Assembly: GCF_011250555.1 (NCBI RefSeq) | Contig: NZ_JAANMZ010000002.1 | Span: 124,001 to 188,000 of the forward strand | Direction: 5' to 3' | Origin: Bacillus sp. MM2020_4 | GTDB lineage: Bacteria > Bacillota > Bacilli > Bacillales > Cytobacillaceae | DNA: 64,000 nucleotides | Shown: positions 15,946 to 23,263 of the stretch, piece after piece | Numbering within the stretch: position 1 is the stretch's first letter | Layout: each line of letters begins with the position of its first letter | Made by a program: the position numbers and the translations under genes | Notes under the pieces: generated by a model | Database searches by the model: none | What the model was told of the DNA's origin: nothing | The model's input: only the letters and a program-made list of their open reading frames with translations

Positions 15946-16731
15946 TTACCAGCCCTTCGTCCTAAAATCCTCACCAATCATTTTTATAGGCTTAGTACCT
16001 TTCATCATCCGACTAACAATCCTTCCCCCATGTGTACCGTACTTCTTAGCAAGACCCTCTGAGTCATAGTTGGTTGTGTAAATATTGGGTTTATCAACTC
16101 TTGAACCGATGATGGAAAAGAGTGTATCTACTGACCAGGACTCTTCCCCGTTCTTGCTTTTTACATATTCAGCCCCTAAATCATCTAAAATTAATAAGTC
16201 AGCTTCTTGGATATTTTTAAAAATTGTCATTTCAGATTCTTTATGATTTCCGTAAGTGCTCTGAATCTTTTTCATAAGCATTGGAGTATCAGAAAAAATA
16301 ACCTTGAATCGTTTTTCTTTCAGTACCATTGCGATAGAGTGAGACAGATGGGATTTGCCAATCCCGTAATCCCCTTGGAATAAAAGTGAATTCCATTTCC
16401 CATCTGCGACTATTGCTCGAAAGTTATCTGCATACCATTTTGCTTTAGTTAAAGCATCCTGCTGTGACTCACTTTTAGGTTGGTAATTATCGAACCGGCA
16501 ATCTTCTGTATCACTCGGTACTAATGAATTGTTGTAGAAGAAAGCTTCTGCAAGTGATTTATCTCGGAAATCTTCCATTTCTGATTTCAAAGCCAGGTTT
16601 TCGCAATTAAGACAGACACTTACTTCTTTTCCGTTTCTTTCAATGATTGGCACACTAACACCACAATCATCACAGATTCTTTGCCCGATTATTTTTAACC
16701 TAGAAGAGATTAGCGTACTTATGGGTTTCAT
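15946..16731 (-). CDS. DnaC/IstB-like helicase loader ATPase
   Basis: 261 aa from ATG 16731 (GGGAG upstream). Zinc-finger-like Cys cluster near the start (RICDDCGV ... VCLNCEN), then an AAA+ core: Walker A 'FQGDYGIGKSHLSHSI' around residue 125, Walker B 'DLLILDDLGAEY' around 185, and arginine-bearing 'GGRIVSRMM' near the end. Loads the host replicative helicase onto the phage origin, working with the replisome organiser encoded just before it; the two genes overlap by 32 bases. Confidence 0.88.
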   Translation of the reverse strand: MKPISTLISSRLKIIGQRICDDCGVSVPIIERNGKEVSVCLNCENLALKSEMEDFRDKSLAEAFFYNNSLVPSDTEDCRFDNYQPKSESQQDALTKAKWYADNFRAIVADGKWNSLLFQGDYGIGKSHLSHSIAMVLKEKRFKVIFSDTPMLMKKIQSTYGNHKESEMTIFKNIQEADLLILDDLGAEYVKSKNGEESWSVDTLFSIIGSRVDKPNIYTTNYDSEGLAKKYGTHGGRIVSRMMKGTKPIKMIGEDFRTKGW

Positions 16732-17746
16732 CTTGTCCAGCTCCCTTGCCTTTCTGATTAAGGTACGCTTCAAACTTGGTACCGAATAAAGTTTCGGGGC
16801 GAAGGTATTTGCTCATATTTTCATCATTCAGCCATTCAGCCGTTTTTTTGTTGATAACCTGTTTAAAGTCTTCAAGAACAAACCCTTCATTCCAACGAGC
16901 CTTTATGAGATCCTTTGTTTTCTTGGATGATGCTTTGTAATTGGTTGAAGCTTTTTCATTGAGATAAGAAACGATTTCCGAAAAGGGTATATTATTATTC
17001 TTCTTTTCTTCTTCTCTTTCTTTTTCTTCTTCTTCTTCTTCTTCTTCCCCATTAAAAATCGATAGGGTATCACCTAAAATCGATAGTCTATCAAAATCAT
17101 CTAAAGATAAGCCGTCTTGTGATAAATCATTCAGAAAACCTTGTCCAGCTGTAGGTCTTTTAGAATTACAACTTCTGCATAGTACCCTTAGGTTTGTCTC
17201 TGCGTTAGAGCCGCCCATAGCACGAGGGAAAATGTGATCTATAGTTAAATCATCTGTACTGCCGCATCTGAGACACTTTTTTTCATCTCGTTCGAAAATT
17301 TTAGCCGCAAGTATTCTTGGGATTTCGGATTTATTTGCCATCCTATAAAGTGCACCATCCTCATAACCCTGTTCTTTTAAAAATTCAAAAGCTATATCAC
17401 GAAATGCCTTAGTTTTAACTTTTAACAATTCTTTTTTGATACAAGCAATCACTTTCGGACTGCTTGTGGTGTTATATTTTAGCCAATTGAGCAACATGAT
17501 CTCTTTTGTTTTATCGTTATAAATCGCTTTTCCATAATCTATAAATCTTTGAAGGAGCTTGTCTACTGTCTCACGGTTATATCCTGTTTCTGTTTCAATA
17601 ATTCTCTTTGGCAGTTCATAAATGCCGCACTGAGATGTTTTGCTGTTCGTCATGAGGTAAATATAGAAATACTTTTCCTCTGGCGTTAGATCAAGAACAA
17701 AACCATCCTGCCAAAACTCAACATGTACCTGTCTAAATTTAGCCAT
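16700..17746 (-). CDS. Phage replisome organiser with embedded HNH domain
   Basis: 348 aa in three parts. Residues 1-~110 are the winged-helix domain of phage replisome organisers ('FRQVHVEFWQDGFVLDLTPE', 'YLMTNSKTSQCGIYELPKR'). Residues ~140-200 form an HNH nuclease-type domain: 'IPRILAAKIFERDEKKCLRC', then 'TIDHIFPRAMGGSN' and 'NLRVLCRSCNSKRP', with both CxxC pairs and the DH. A poly-Glu linker (~232-250) leads to a C-terminal domain with 'YLNEKASTNYKASSKKTKDL' and 'YLRPETLFGTKFEAYL', the conserved tail of phage replication proteins (TIGR02220 type). Binds the origin and recruits the DnaC-like loader. Whether the HNH part cuts DNA is unknown; its key residues appear intact. Confidence 0.8.
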   Translation of the reverse strand: MAKFRQVHVEFWQDGFVLDLTPEEKYFYIYLMTNSKTSQCGIYELPKRIIETETGYNRETVDKLLQRFIDYGKAIYNDKTKEIMLLNWLKYNTTSSPKVIACIKKELLKVKTKAFRDIAFEFLKEQGYEDGALYRMANKSEIPRILAAKIFERDEKKCLRCGSTDDLTIDHIFPRAMGGSNAETNLRVLCRSCNSKRPTAGQGFLNDLSQDGLSLDDFDRLSILGDTLSIFNGEEEEEEEEKEREEEKKNNNIPFSEIVSYLNEKASTNYKASSKKTKDLIKARWNEGFVLEDFKQVINKKTAEWLNDENMSKYLRPETLFGTKFEAYLNQKGKGAGQDETHKYANLF

Positions 17747-17785
17747 TTACTTTCACTTCCTTGCATAAATACTTGTCCATCGTGA

Positions 17786-17848
17786 TATAGTAGTAATAAG
17801 TGTTTTTTTGTTTGAGCCTAACTGTTGGCGCAGTAGGCTTATTTTTTT
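17786..17848 (+). ncRNA. Candidate short plus-strand RNA ending in a terminator hairpin
   Basis: TGATATAGT at 17783-17791 looks like an extended -10. About 25 bases later AGCCTAACTG and CAGTAGGCT pair around TTGGCG (17815-17839), followed by TATTTTTTT. The T-run is on the plus strand although all surrounding genes are on the minus strand. The product would be ~50 nt. The hairpin could alternatively just protect the 3' end after the small gene at 17839. Confidence 0.35.
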
Positions 17849-18015
17849 GTTTCTTTATGGATTTCCATAAGAGCGTGCCACGTTTGATTCTTGATTTCAT
17901 CCAGTAGTATAAAAGCTTCTCTAGGAGTTAATCCATCATCCTCGACCATTCCGAGTAATCCGGTAACTACAAAACCCACGTTGATGTTTTTTAAATCCAA
18001 TTCAGGTCTGTTCAA
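17839..18015 (-). CDS. 58-aa acidic phage protein (TTG start)
   Basis: GGGAGGTGAGGAAAA precedes a TTG at 18015, giving (M)NRPELDLKNINVGFVVTGLL and then 'DDGLTPREAFILLDEIKNQT'. The strong site argues for the TTG over an internal ATG 22 codons on. Mostly helical and acidic; no family known to me. Lies between the replisome organiser and a small hypothetical gene. Confidence 0.6.
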   Translation of the reverse strand: MNRPELDLKNINVGFVVTGLLGMVEDDGLTPREAFILLDEIKNQTWHALMEIHKETKK

Positions 18016-18115
18016 TTTTCCTCACCTCCCTATGATTCTCTTAAAAATTTATTCTTATTTTTCATCATCAAATTTCGCCATTTGGCTGAAAAGGAAGGAG
18101 GTTTTACCCTCCATA

Positions 18116-18319
18116 TCATTCCGTTAAGATTTTATCTACAGTATCCCTGTGAATCATAATGGTGCGTTTATCACGATCACCGGTAACGATGTTCTGTGCT
18201 TCCTCTTCCTCAAATAGACCAGCTTGTGACAGAAATTGTGTATACCCGTGTCGATTCCGTTTCCAAAACCAAGTCCGTCCGGTTGAAATTGTCCTTTCGA
18301 GATCCATTAGGTAGTACAT
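18116..18319 (-). CDS. 67-aa phage protein, unknown
   Basis: Start at ATG 18319 chosen for GGAGGGATGAA upstream. MYYLMDLERTISTGRTWFWK, then 'GYTQFLSQAGLFEEEEAQNI' and 'IHRDTVDKILTE'. This pattern recurs in Gram-positive phage early regions as an uncharacterised protein. No catalytic motif seen. Confidence 0.6.
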   Translation of the reverse strand: MYYLMDLERTISTGRTWFWKRNRHGYTQFLSQAGLFEEEEAQNIVTGDRDKRTIMIHRDTVDKILTE

Positions 18320-18329
18320 TTCATCCCTC

Positions 18330-19031
18330 CTAAGGAACAAACACCATTTTCCCGGTTAGCTCCTGTATTTCATTTTTGAATAGATCCGCATCCGAATTTG
18401 TATCAGATAGATGCAGCAACCAAATTTCCTGTACCTTTGATAAATCATTAGCTCTCATGAAATCCTTAACGTTCTCTAGGCTAAAATGGGAGCGCATGAG
18501 CCGTTTCTTTCTGCCTTTGTCGATTAATCCTTCGGCAACATTTTGATTAAGAACATCTATAGAGTAATTACACTCAACCATGAGGTGTGTGATCCCTTTA
18601 AATTTGTATCGGATAAAGTAGGTGTCAGTGGCAAACAATAATTTTTCACCCTTTTGATTGGCTAGAAGGAATCCAATCGGTTCAGAAACATCGTGCTCTA
18701 CCTCAAAAGGAAGTATGGTCCATGTGCCTATCTGAAACTGCTCACGGGCTTTGACTGGTACCGCTCGATGATTGGCAATACTAAGCGCCCCAAACGTACC
18801 TAGCGAAGCGTATACGTCAATTCCAGCCTTCATGACATCTTTAATCGCCTTAACATGATCGTTATGCTCATGCGTGACTAAGCAGCCAGCAATCGATGAC
18901 ATTTTGAAATTCAATGCCCCTTGGATATCTTTGTATCGGATGCCACACTCCAAAAGGAGGGGAGTATTGCCATCAGTAATGTGATAGCAGTTCCCCGCGC
19001 TACTGGATGCCAAAGCTTTTATCTCGATCAT
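18330..19031 (-). CDS. Phage MBL-fold metallo-hydrolase
   Basis: 233 aa. Has 'ASSSAGNCYHITDG', the metal-binding HEHNDH ('LVTHEHNDHVKAI') near residue 57, 'FATDTYF' and 'RSHFSLENV' with later His/Asp ligands, matching YycJ/WalJ-like DNA-processing metallo-beta-lactamase-fold nucleases. Its start overlaps the recT stop as TAATG. In this position many phages encode the 5'-3' exonuclease that feeds a RecT-type annealing protein, so it is a good candidate for that partner. Confidence 0.8.
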   Translation of the reverse strand: MIEIKALASSSAGNCYHITDGNTPLLLECGIRYKDIQGALNFKMSSIAGCLVTHEHNDHVKAIKDVMKAGIDVYASLGTFGALSIANHRAVPVKAREQFQIGTWTILPFEVEHDVSEPIGFLLANQKGEKLLFATDTYFIRYKFKGITHLMVECNYSIDVLNQNVAEGLIDKGRKKRLMRSHFSLENVKDFMRANDLSKVQEIWLLHLSDTNSDADLFKNEIQELTGKMVFVP

Positions 19032-19918
19032 TAGAATTCTAAGCCGTCAGCAGCTACTGCTTCATTCTGTGACTCGGGCTCTTGAATCTGTTCTTGCTGG
19101 TCCGGTCTTTCCTCAAATTCCACATCGATGATCTCACCGTTTGCGTTATTTTTGATTTCCTCTTCCAGCTGCGCCTCTTCCGCCGCGTCTTCGGCTCGAT
19201 TAATATGCTGCATCACCAAACTACTGTCATCGGAAGAATTCATAAATTTCTTACAAGCACGATTTATCACGGTTTTCTTAGCCATTTCACCCCTGAATTC
19301 ATCATGTGTAGTTCCTTTTTGCTCTGTATCTGACCCTTTAGACCAAAACTGTGCTTTGCTCCAAGCTTTTCGAATTTCGTCAATTGTCATTAGTTCGTGG
19401 TAAACCGTGCCGTCAGCCATAACAATCGTTGCATAAGCACCTAATATTTTTTCTTTATTGATGTTTCCAAATTTTTGCTTATGGGTAAGATTAGTGATAC
19501 GGCCGTTAACCATTTCGTAGTCAACCTCGTCACCTTCATAAATGACAGCAGCATCAATGTCTTTTGCACTGGTTACTCGTTTGGTAACGGCCATGGTGCC
19601 AAAATAAGAACGTTGGAAGGTTAATTGCTTACCGTAAACGATGAAATATCCTTGCTTTTTAGCTGGGTTCAAACCTTGAACCACCATATCCAAAAGGGAA
19701 TTCGCAATACTATCCTTCGTACATACTTCCAAAGCTGGTCTGTAGCCATCCTGTTTCCCCGTCTTAATAGTTTGAAGGAGAAGCCACGCTGATTTCATGG
19801 CATTCTCAGGGCTGTAGTTTGCTGGGAAATGAAGTTCGTTCTTTTCCTGAAATTCCTTTACCTTCATGGCTACTACATCCACTGTGTCTTTTTTAATCAA
19901 TGCTAATTGATTACTCAT
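19031..19918 (-). CDS. recT: RecT family single-strand annealing protein
   Basis: 295 aa from ATG 19918 (AAGGAGAGTGAATCTC upstream; GTG at 19927 too close). 'ALEVCTKDSIANSLLDMVVQGLNPAKKQGYF' and 'TFQRSYFGTMAVTKRV' are hallmark RecT motifs, with 'EMAKKTVINRACKKFMNSSD' toward the end; acidic C-terminus binds single-strand binding protein in relatives. Anneals complementary strands in phage recombination. Sits in a four-gene recombination block with the MBL protein and Rad50-like ATPase. Confidence 0.92.
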   Translation of the reverse strand: MSNQLALIKKDTVDVVAMKVKEFQEKNELHFPANYSPENAMKSAWLLLQTIKTGKQDGYRPALEVCTKDSIANSLLDMVVQGLNPAKKQGYFIVYGKQLTFQRSYFGTMAVTKRVTSAKDIDAAVIYEGDEVDYEMVNGRITNLTHKQKFGNINKEKILGAYATIVMADGTVYHELMTIDEIRKAWSKAQFWSKGSDTEQKGTTHDEFRGEMAKKTVINRACKKFMNSSDDSSLVMQHINRAEDAAEEAQLEEEIKNNANGEIIDVEFEERPDQQEQIQEPESQNEAVAADGLEF

Positions 19919-20093
19919 GAGATTCACTCTCCTTGTTTACAGTTAGGGTAATATGCGATTCTTCTGAAAGTGAAAATACTGAGATATCCGTTCCATTATT
20001 TTTGAACTTTAAAATAGCTTGGGTTGCTGTTTCTGCAACAACTTCCCCTTCCCGCGTGATTTCTTTTACTTCTCTTACAATGAATTTTTTCAT
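19911..20093 (-). CDS. 60-aa phage protein between RecT and Rad50-like ATPase
   Basis: MKKFIVREVKEITREGEVVA, then 'TQAILKFKNNGTDISVFSLS', compact and beta-rich. GGAGGCAGTTTG precedes the ATG, which overlaps the ATPase stop as TGATG; its end overlaps recT. Translational coupling suggests stoichiometric production with those proteins. Unrecognised. Confidence 0.55.
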   Translation of the reverse strand: MKKFIVREVKEITREGEVVAETATQAILKFKNNGTDISVFSLSEESHITLTVNKESESHE

Positions 20094-22075
20094 CAAACTG
20101 CCTCCTCAACCATATTTTCTATTTGCTCAACCCTTAAATCCTTATCCTGTTCGGAAACTACTAAGCTGATAATTTGTGTATTGGTATCAATCAATTTTGT
20201 GACCGCTTCCGCATTATCCACGAAAATTGGAGCAGAGAAACCGTAATGTTCGGATAGGGTATTGATGATATCCAAACCGACATTAATTTTTGCCGCGTTG
20301 TTAAGTCCTGAGGAGTAAGGAACCCCATCGAATAATGTCTCGCATACCTCTGTAATCCCGCCGTTGATTTGCTCTGAGAAAAGCTTGAATTTTGCGTATT
20401 TGAATTTACTATTGATCCGCTCTTCCAGAAGATTTACTTTGGTGCGAATAAATTCTTCCGTGAGGTAAAGTTCCTCTTCCAGTTTTTCGAATTCTCCAGC
20501 AAGTGTTTTTTGCTGTTGTTTCAATTCTTCAATCCGTGATTGTGATTGAGTAGCTACCGCAAATTTCCCTAGTTCCCCCTGAAGTTGATCACGTTTTGTT
20601 TTTAATTCAGCAACCTCACCATAAATCGATTGGATAGTTTGGTTCGCAGCGTCACGCAATTCTTTAATTTCAGTGACAATTGCATTCTTTCCAGTTAATT
20701 TAGCTGTATATTCTGGCACTTCTAAAATGTCTACGATAGTAGTCTGAACAGCTGTTAATTGGTCTTTTAAGCTCGTAAGTAAATCCTTTTTTGTTTGAAG
20801 CTGACTTTCGACTTTTTCAATTTCTTTATCAAATCCACCATTAGCATTTTGTAATTCAACTACTTTTGCTTTTGCGGACTTACCTTTCGCATTAATATTT
20901 TCAAGACTGTCTGATTTTGACTTATTAAACTGTGCCAAGGCTTTTTCCCTCGCCGTTTGCACTTGTTCCTCCGGAAGTGACTGACCGCATGTAGGGCACT
21001 CACAATCTGATTCATGGGTAAATTCCTTTGAATTGATTTCTGACCACTCTTTGCGTAATTGGTCCATACTATCGTTTAACGTTTTGATGCTAGATTGATT
21101 CATTTCTTTACGTTGCTTTAAGGTATCTACCTGTGACTGCATGATGGAATAATTTGATTTTTCTTCTTGAAAGCGCGTTTTAAGAGAAAATACTTTGTTG
21201 TTGGAACTTTCTTGGTGTTCCTGTTTAATCTGCAGCATGGCGATTTCAAGTTCTTGAATGGCTTTTTGCTTTTCAGAAATGGCGCTGCCATTCCGAATGT
21301 TATTGATTAATGTCATCTTTTCATCGATATCATCATTTAATTTGGATATCTGATTTTCTAATGCCTGTTTTTCACCTCCTGCCAGTGTAGGTAAGCTACG
21401 TTGAATTTCATCAATGCGTACCGGAAGCTTTTCAAGTTCTTTGTTGATTTCAGAACGACGAGCTGCTATGACTTTCCGATGGTCTTCAATGGAACGGCCG
21501 TTAAGAATTTCTTGAAGTTTGAAAAGTTCTTGTTTGGAAGAAATAACTTCCTCTGTTGAAATATCACCGCAAATTTCTAAAAGTGTTTTCCGGCGATCCT
21601 GCCATTTCACCTGTTCGTTAAAGTAAGATGGACTGGTAAGTAGTTTAAAAATATCCTCTTTGATAATGGAATCAACTTTCGCTTGGTATTCATTTTTCTT
21701 ACTTGGCACCCCATCAATAAAATAATCTGTGGTGTGGCCGCTGAATTCCGCTGTTACTGACCCGCGCTTCTTTGTCCATTTCTCTTGGTATCTTTTTTTG
21801 AGTGTGAGAGGCGTTCCGTTATAAGAAAAGGAAGCCTCTACCTCATGTTCCAATCCATGAACTTCTTTCCCATCCACTAAGGTTTTAATGGAGAAATCCT
21901 TTTTGTTTTGGCTATCTTTATCGAATAAGAGCCAAACAAACGCATCAAACAAGGTAGTTTTTCCGGTTGCATTATCTCCGAATATGGCAGCATTAAGACC
22001 ATCCAAAGTCATTGCGAAATATGGAATCCCTTTGAAATTTTTAATATTTAATCCCGTTAAAACTAAACGATTCAT
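20093..22075 (-). CDS. Rad50/SbcC-like AAA ATPase
   Basis: 660 aa. N-terminal Walker A 'AIFGDNATGKTTLFDAFVWL' near residue 35, a long coiled coil on both sides of a zinc hook 'CECPTCGQSLPEEQ' around residue 365, a second coiled coil, and a C-terminal half with 'APIFVDNAEAV'. The usual DE of Walker B is DN here, seen in related phage ATPases. Shorter than cellular SbcC (~1000 aa). Likely tethers DNA ends and supports the adjacent RecT/MBL pair. No SbcD-type nuclease is encoded beside it. Confidence 0.85.
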   Translation of the reverse strand: MNRLVLTGLNIKNFKGIPYFAMTLDGLNAAIFGDNATGKTTLFDAFVWLLFDKDSQNKKDFSIKTLVDGKEVHGLEHEVEASFSYNGTPLTLKKRYQEKWTKKRGSVTAEFSGHTTDYFIDGVPSKKNEYQAKVDSIIKEDIFKLLTSPSYFNEQVKWQDRRKTLLEICGDISTEEVISSKQELFKLQEILNGRSIEDHRKVIAARRSEINKELEKLPVRIDEIQRSLPTLAGGEKQALENQISKLNDDIDEKMTLINNIRNGSAISEKQKAIQELEIAMLQIKQEHQESSNNKVFSLKTRFQEEKSNYSIMQSQVDTLKQRKEMNQSSIKTLNDSMDQLRKEWSEINSKEFTHESDCECPTCGQSLPEEQVQTAREKALAQFNKSKSDSLENINAKGKSAKAKVVELQNANGGFDKEIEKVESQLQTKKDLLTSLKDQLTAVQTTIVDILEVPEYTAKLTGKNAIVTEIKELRDAANQTIQSIYGEVAELKTKRDQLQGELGKFAVATQSQSRIEELKQQQKTLAGEFEKLEEELYLTEEFIRTKVNLLEERINSKFKYAKFKLFSEQINGGITEVCETLFDGVPYSSGLNNAAKINVGLDIINTLSEHYGFSAPIFVDNAEAVTKLIDTNTQIISLVVSEQDKDLRVEQIENMVEEAV

Positions 22076-22377
22076 GCCAGTTCCTCCTGTAATTGAATGA
22101 TTTGTTTTTTTATATTTTCTTTATGTTCTTCTTTTGAAAGTTCGTAAAAAACTGAAGCTCTTAGTCCTTTTGGGTTTGTGAGACATTCGAAATTAAATAA
22201 TTGAATGTCTTTTGAGTGATAAACTTTTGCACCAGTTAATTCCGCCATACGATTAATAATTTCCTCTCCAATTGTTTTTGAAATAACACCATGGAAGGAT
22301 AAATTCACATCTGCACCTTTTTCAATCGCCTCACGAATAATCGCTAACTTTTCATCGATGCTAATTTCTTTCATCAT
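22072..22377 (-). CDS. Phage protein preceding the Rad50-like gene
   Basis: 101 aa. MMKEISIDEKLAIIREAIEK followed by 'GADVNLSFHGVISKTIGEEI', an alpha/beta sequence without recognised motif; 'KEEHKENIKKQIIQLQEELA' at the end is helical. GGGAGGAAATAACG precedes the start and its end overlaps the ATPase start (ATGA). Probably functions with the recombination block. Confidence 0.6.
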   Translation of the reverse strand: MMKEISIDEKLAIIREAIEKGADVNLSFHGVISKTIGEEIINRMAELTGAKVYHSKDIQLFNFECLTNPKGLRASVFYELSKEEHKENIKKQIIQLQEELA

Positions 22378-22401
22378 CGTTATTTCCTCCCAAATTTGTA
22401 T

Positions 22402-22430
22402 TTGATATATCAGACGGGTTCCATTACAAT
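22402..22430 (+). promoter_or_regulatory. Strong sigma-A-like promoter on the plus strand
   Basis: TTGATA, exactly 17 bases, then TACAAT. It points against the surrounding minus-strand operon. CCATTAC-AATGAGA-GTAATGG, an inverted repeat, covers the -10 (22421-22441), so it could be an operator. Confidence 0.55.
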
Positions 22431-22436
22431 GAGAGT

Positions 22437-22489
22437 AATGGTTTTGATTTGTCGTTGATTCGCCCTATTTGGTAGATAGGGCTTTTATT
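22437..22489 (+). ncRNA. Candidate ~50-nt plus-strand small RNA
   Basis: Starts about 7 bases after the -10 of the promoter at 22402-22430 and ends at a perfect 7-bp stem (GCCCTAT / ATAGGGC, loop TTGGTAG) followed by TTTTATT. There is no reading frame in it. It lies in a 107-base gap in the early operon. On the minus strand the same hairpin has no U-run, so it is not an ordinary terminator for the operon. Confidence 0.5.
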
Positions 22490-22718
22490 CTGCCGTTGTA
22501 AATTTGAAATTGCAGTATTCCAACAAATATCGTTCTAAATTTTCTGTGAGGATAACTTCTCCGTTGTCTTGATCGAATACAACGCTATCCCCTTCGAGAA
22601 TTTCATCCCCGAACACATCGATTCCGTTGCATTCAGGTTGAGTGACTACGTTTTCGACACCGCTTAATTCTCTTGGATAACCAGTGCGATTAATTTCGCT
22701 GATTATTGGATGTTCCAT
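22485..22718 (-). CDS. YqaI-like phage protein
   Basis: 77 aa. The start MEHPIISEINRTGYP, 'IDVFGDEILEGDSVVFDQDN' and 'GEVILTENLERYLLEYCNFK' follow the plan of YqaI from the B. subtilis skin element, as I remember it. YqaI-type genes sit ahead of recombination genes (YqaJ/RecT) in related phages, as here. Function unknown. Confidence 0.65.
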   Translation of the reverse strand: MEHPIISEINRTGYPRELSGVENVVTQPECNGIDVFGDEILEGDSVVFDQDNGEVILTENLERYLLEYCNFKFTTAE

Positions 22719-22773
22719 TTTGTTTCACCTCCCTATTTTGTAATCGACAGAATACCATCGGAAGATGACAGTA

Positions 22774-22953
22774 TTAAAATTCAAGTTCACATCTAAAAAA
22801 AGGTTCATCTTCTCGAATACCGTCTATTGTTTCAACGAAAACGTAAGAACAACAATTGAATTCTTTTGCTACATTCTCGGCACAAATAATTGATTCTTTA
22901 ATATCAGTGAAATGATGTTCTTTATCAAGCCACGTAACAATGTAATATTTCAT
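22774..22953 (-). CDS. 59-aa acidic phage protein
   Basis: MKYYIVTWLDKEHHFTDIKE and 'DEPFFRCELEF' at the end; four Cys. GGAGTGAATCTCA precedes the ATG. Similar short proteins are common in Firmicutes early phage operons, without a function. Confidence 0.55.
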   Translation of the reverse strand: MKYYIVTWLDKEHHFTDIKESIICAENVAKEFNCCSYVFVETIDGIREDEPFFRCELEF

Positions 22954-22985
22954 TGAGATTCACTCCATTATCATCGGAATCTGCA

Positions 22986-23141
22986 TTAATCATCTACAAC
23001 GCAAACATCTAATATCTGTGCAAAGTCTTCTCTGCCATCCATAAGTTTTTGTTTTGCTTTTTCAATCGCTTCCTCTTCATTACTGGCATCGATGGTTAAA
23101 TTAATAACTTTCTCTACGGAAGCTGAAAGTTTAAATTCCAT
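22986..23141 (-). CDS. 51-aa phage protein
   Basis: MEFKLSASVEKVINLTIDAS then 'EEEAIEKAKQKLMDGREDF' and an acidic end. ATG 23141 is preferred since AGAAAGGATG lies about ten bases upstream; an ATG at 23153 is in frame but abuts that site. Beta-alpha pattern. Unknown. Confidence 0.5.
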   Translation of the reverse strand: MEFKLSASVEKVINLTIDASNEEEAIEKAKQKLMDGREDFAQILDVCVVDD

Positions 23142-23176
23142 ATCTTCAAACATCCTTTCTTACTTCGGAATTTTCT

Positions 23177-23263
23177 TCAACTCTTGCTCTTACGCATTTC
23201 CCCAATGACTACAGCGATAATTGTTGCAGCAAAAACGAGACAATAAATGGCGATGGGATTCAT
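23177..23263 (-). CDS. 28-aa membrane peptide
   Basis: MNPIAIYCLVFAATIIAVVI is one membrane helix with a short basic tail. GGAGAGTTTCCTA precedes the ATG, which overlaps the stop of the Rha gene as TAATG. A translationally coupled micro-protein; role unknown. Confidence 0.5.
   Translation of the reverse strand: MNPIAIYCLVFAATIIAVVIGEMRKSKS

Noticed and set aside
20093..22075. Rad50-like ATPase as an anti-phage defence ATPase (e.g. Gabija- or Wadjet-like)
   Set aside because: It is in an overlapping block with recT and an MBL protein, and has a zinc hook; recombination is the simpler reading.
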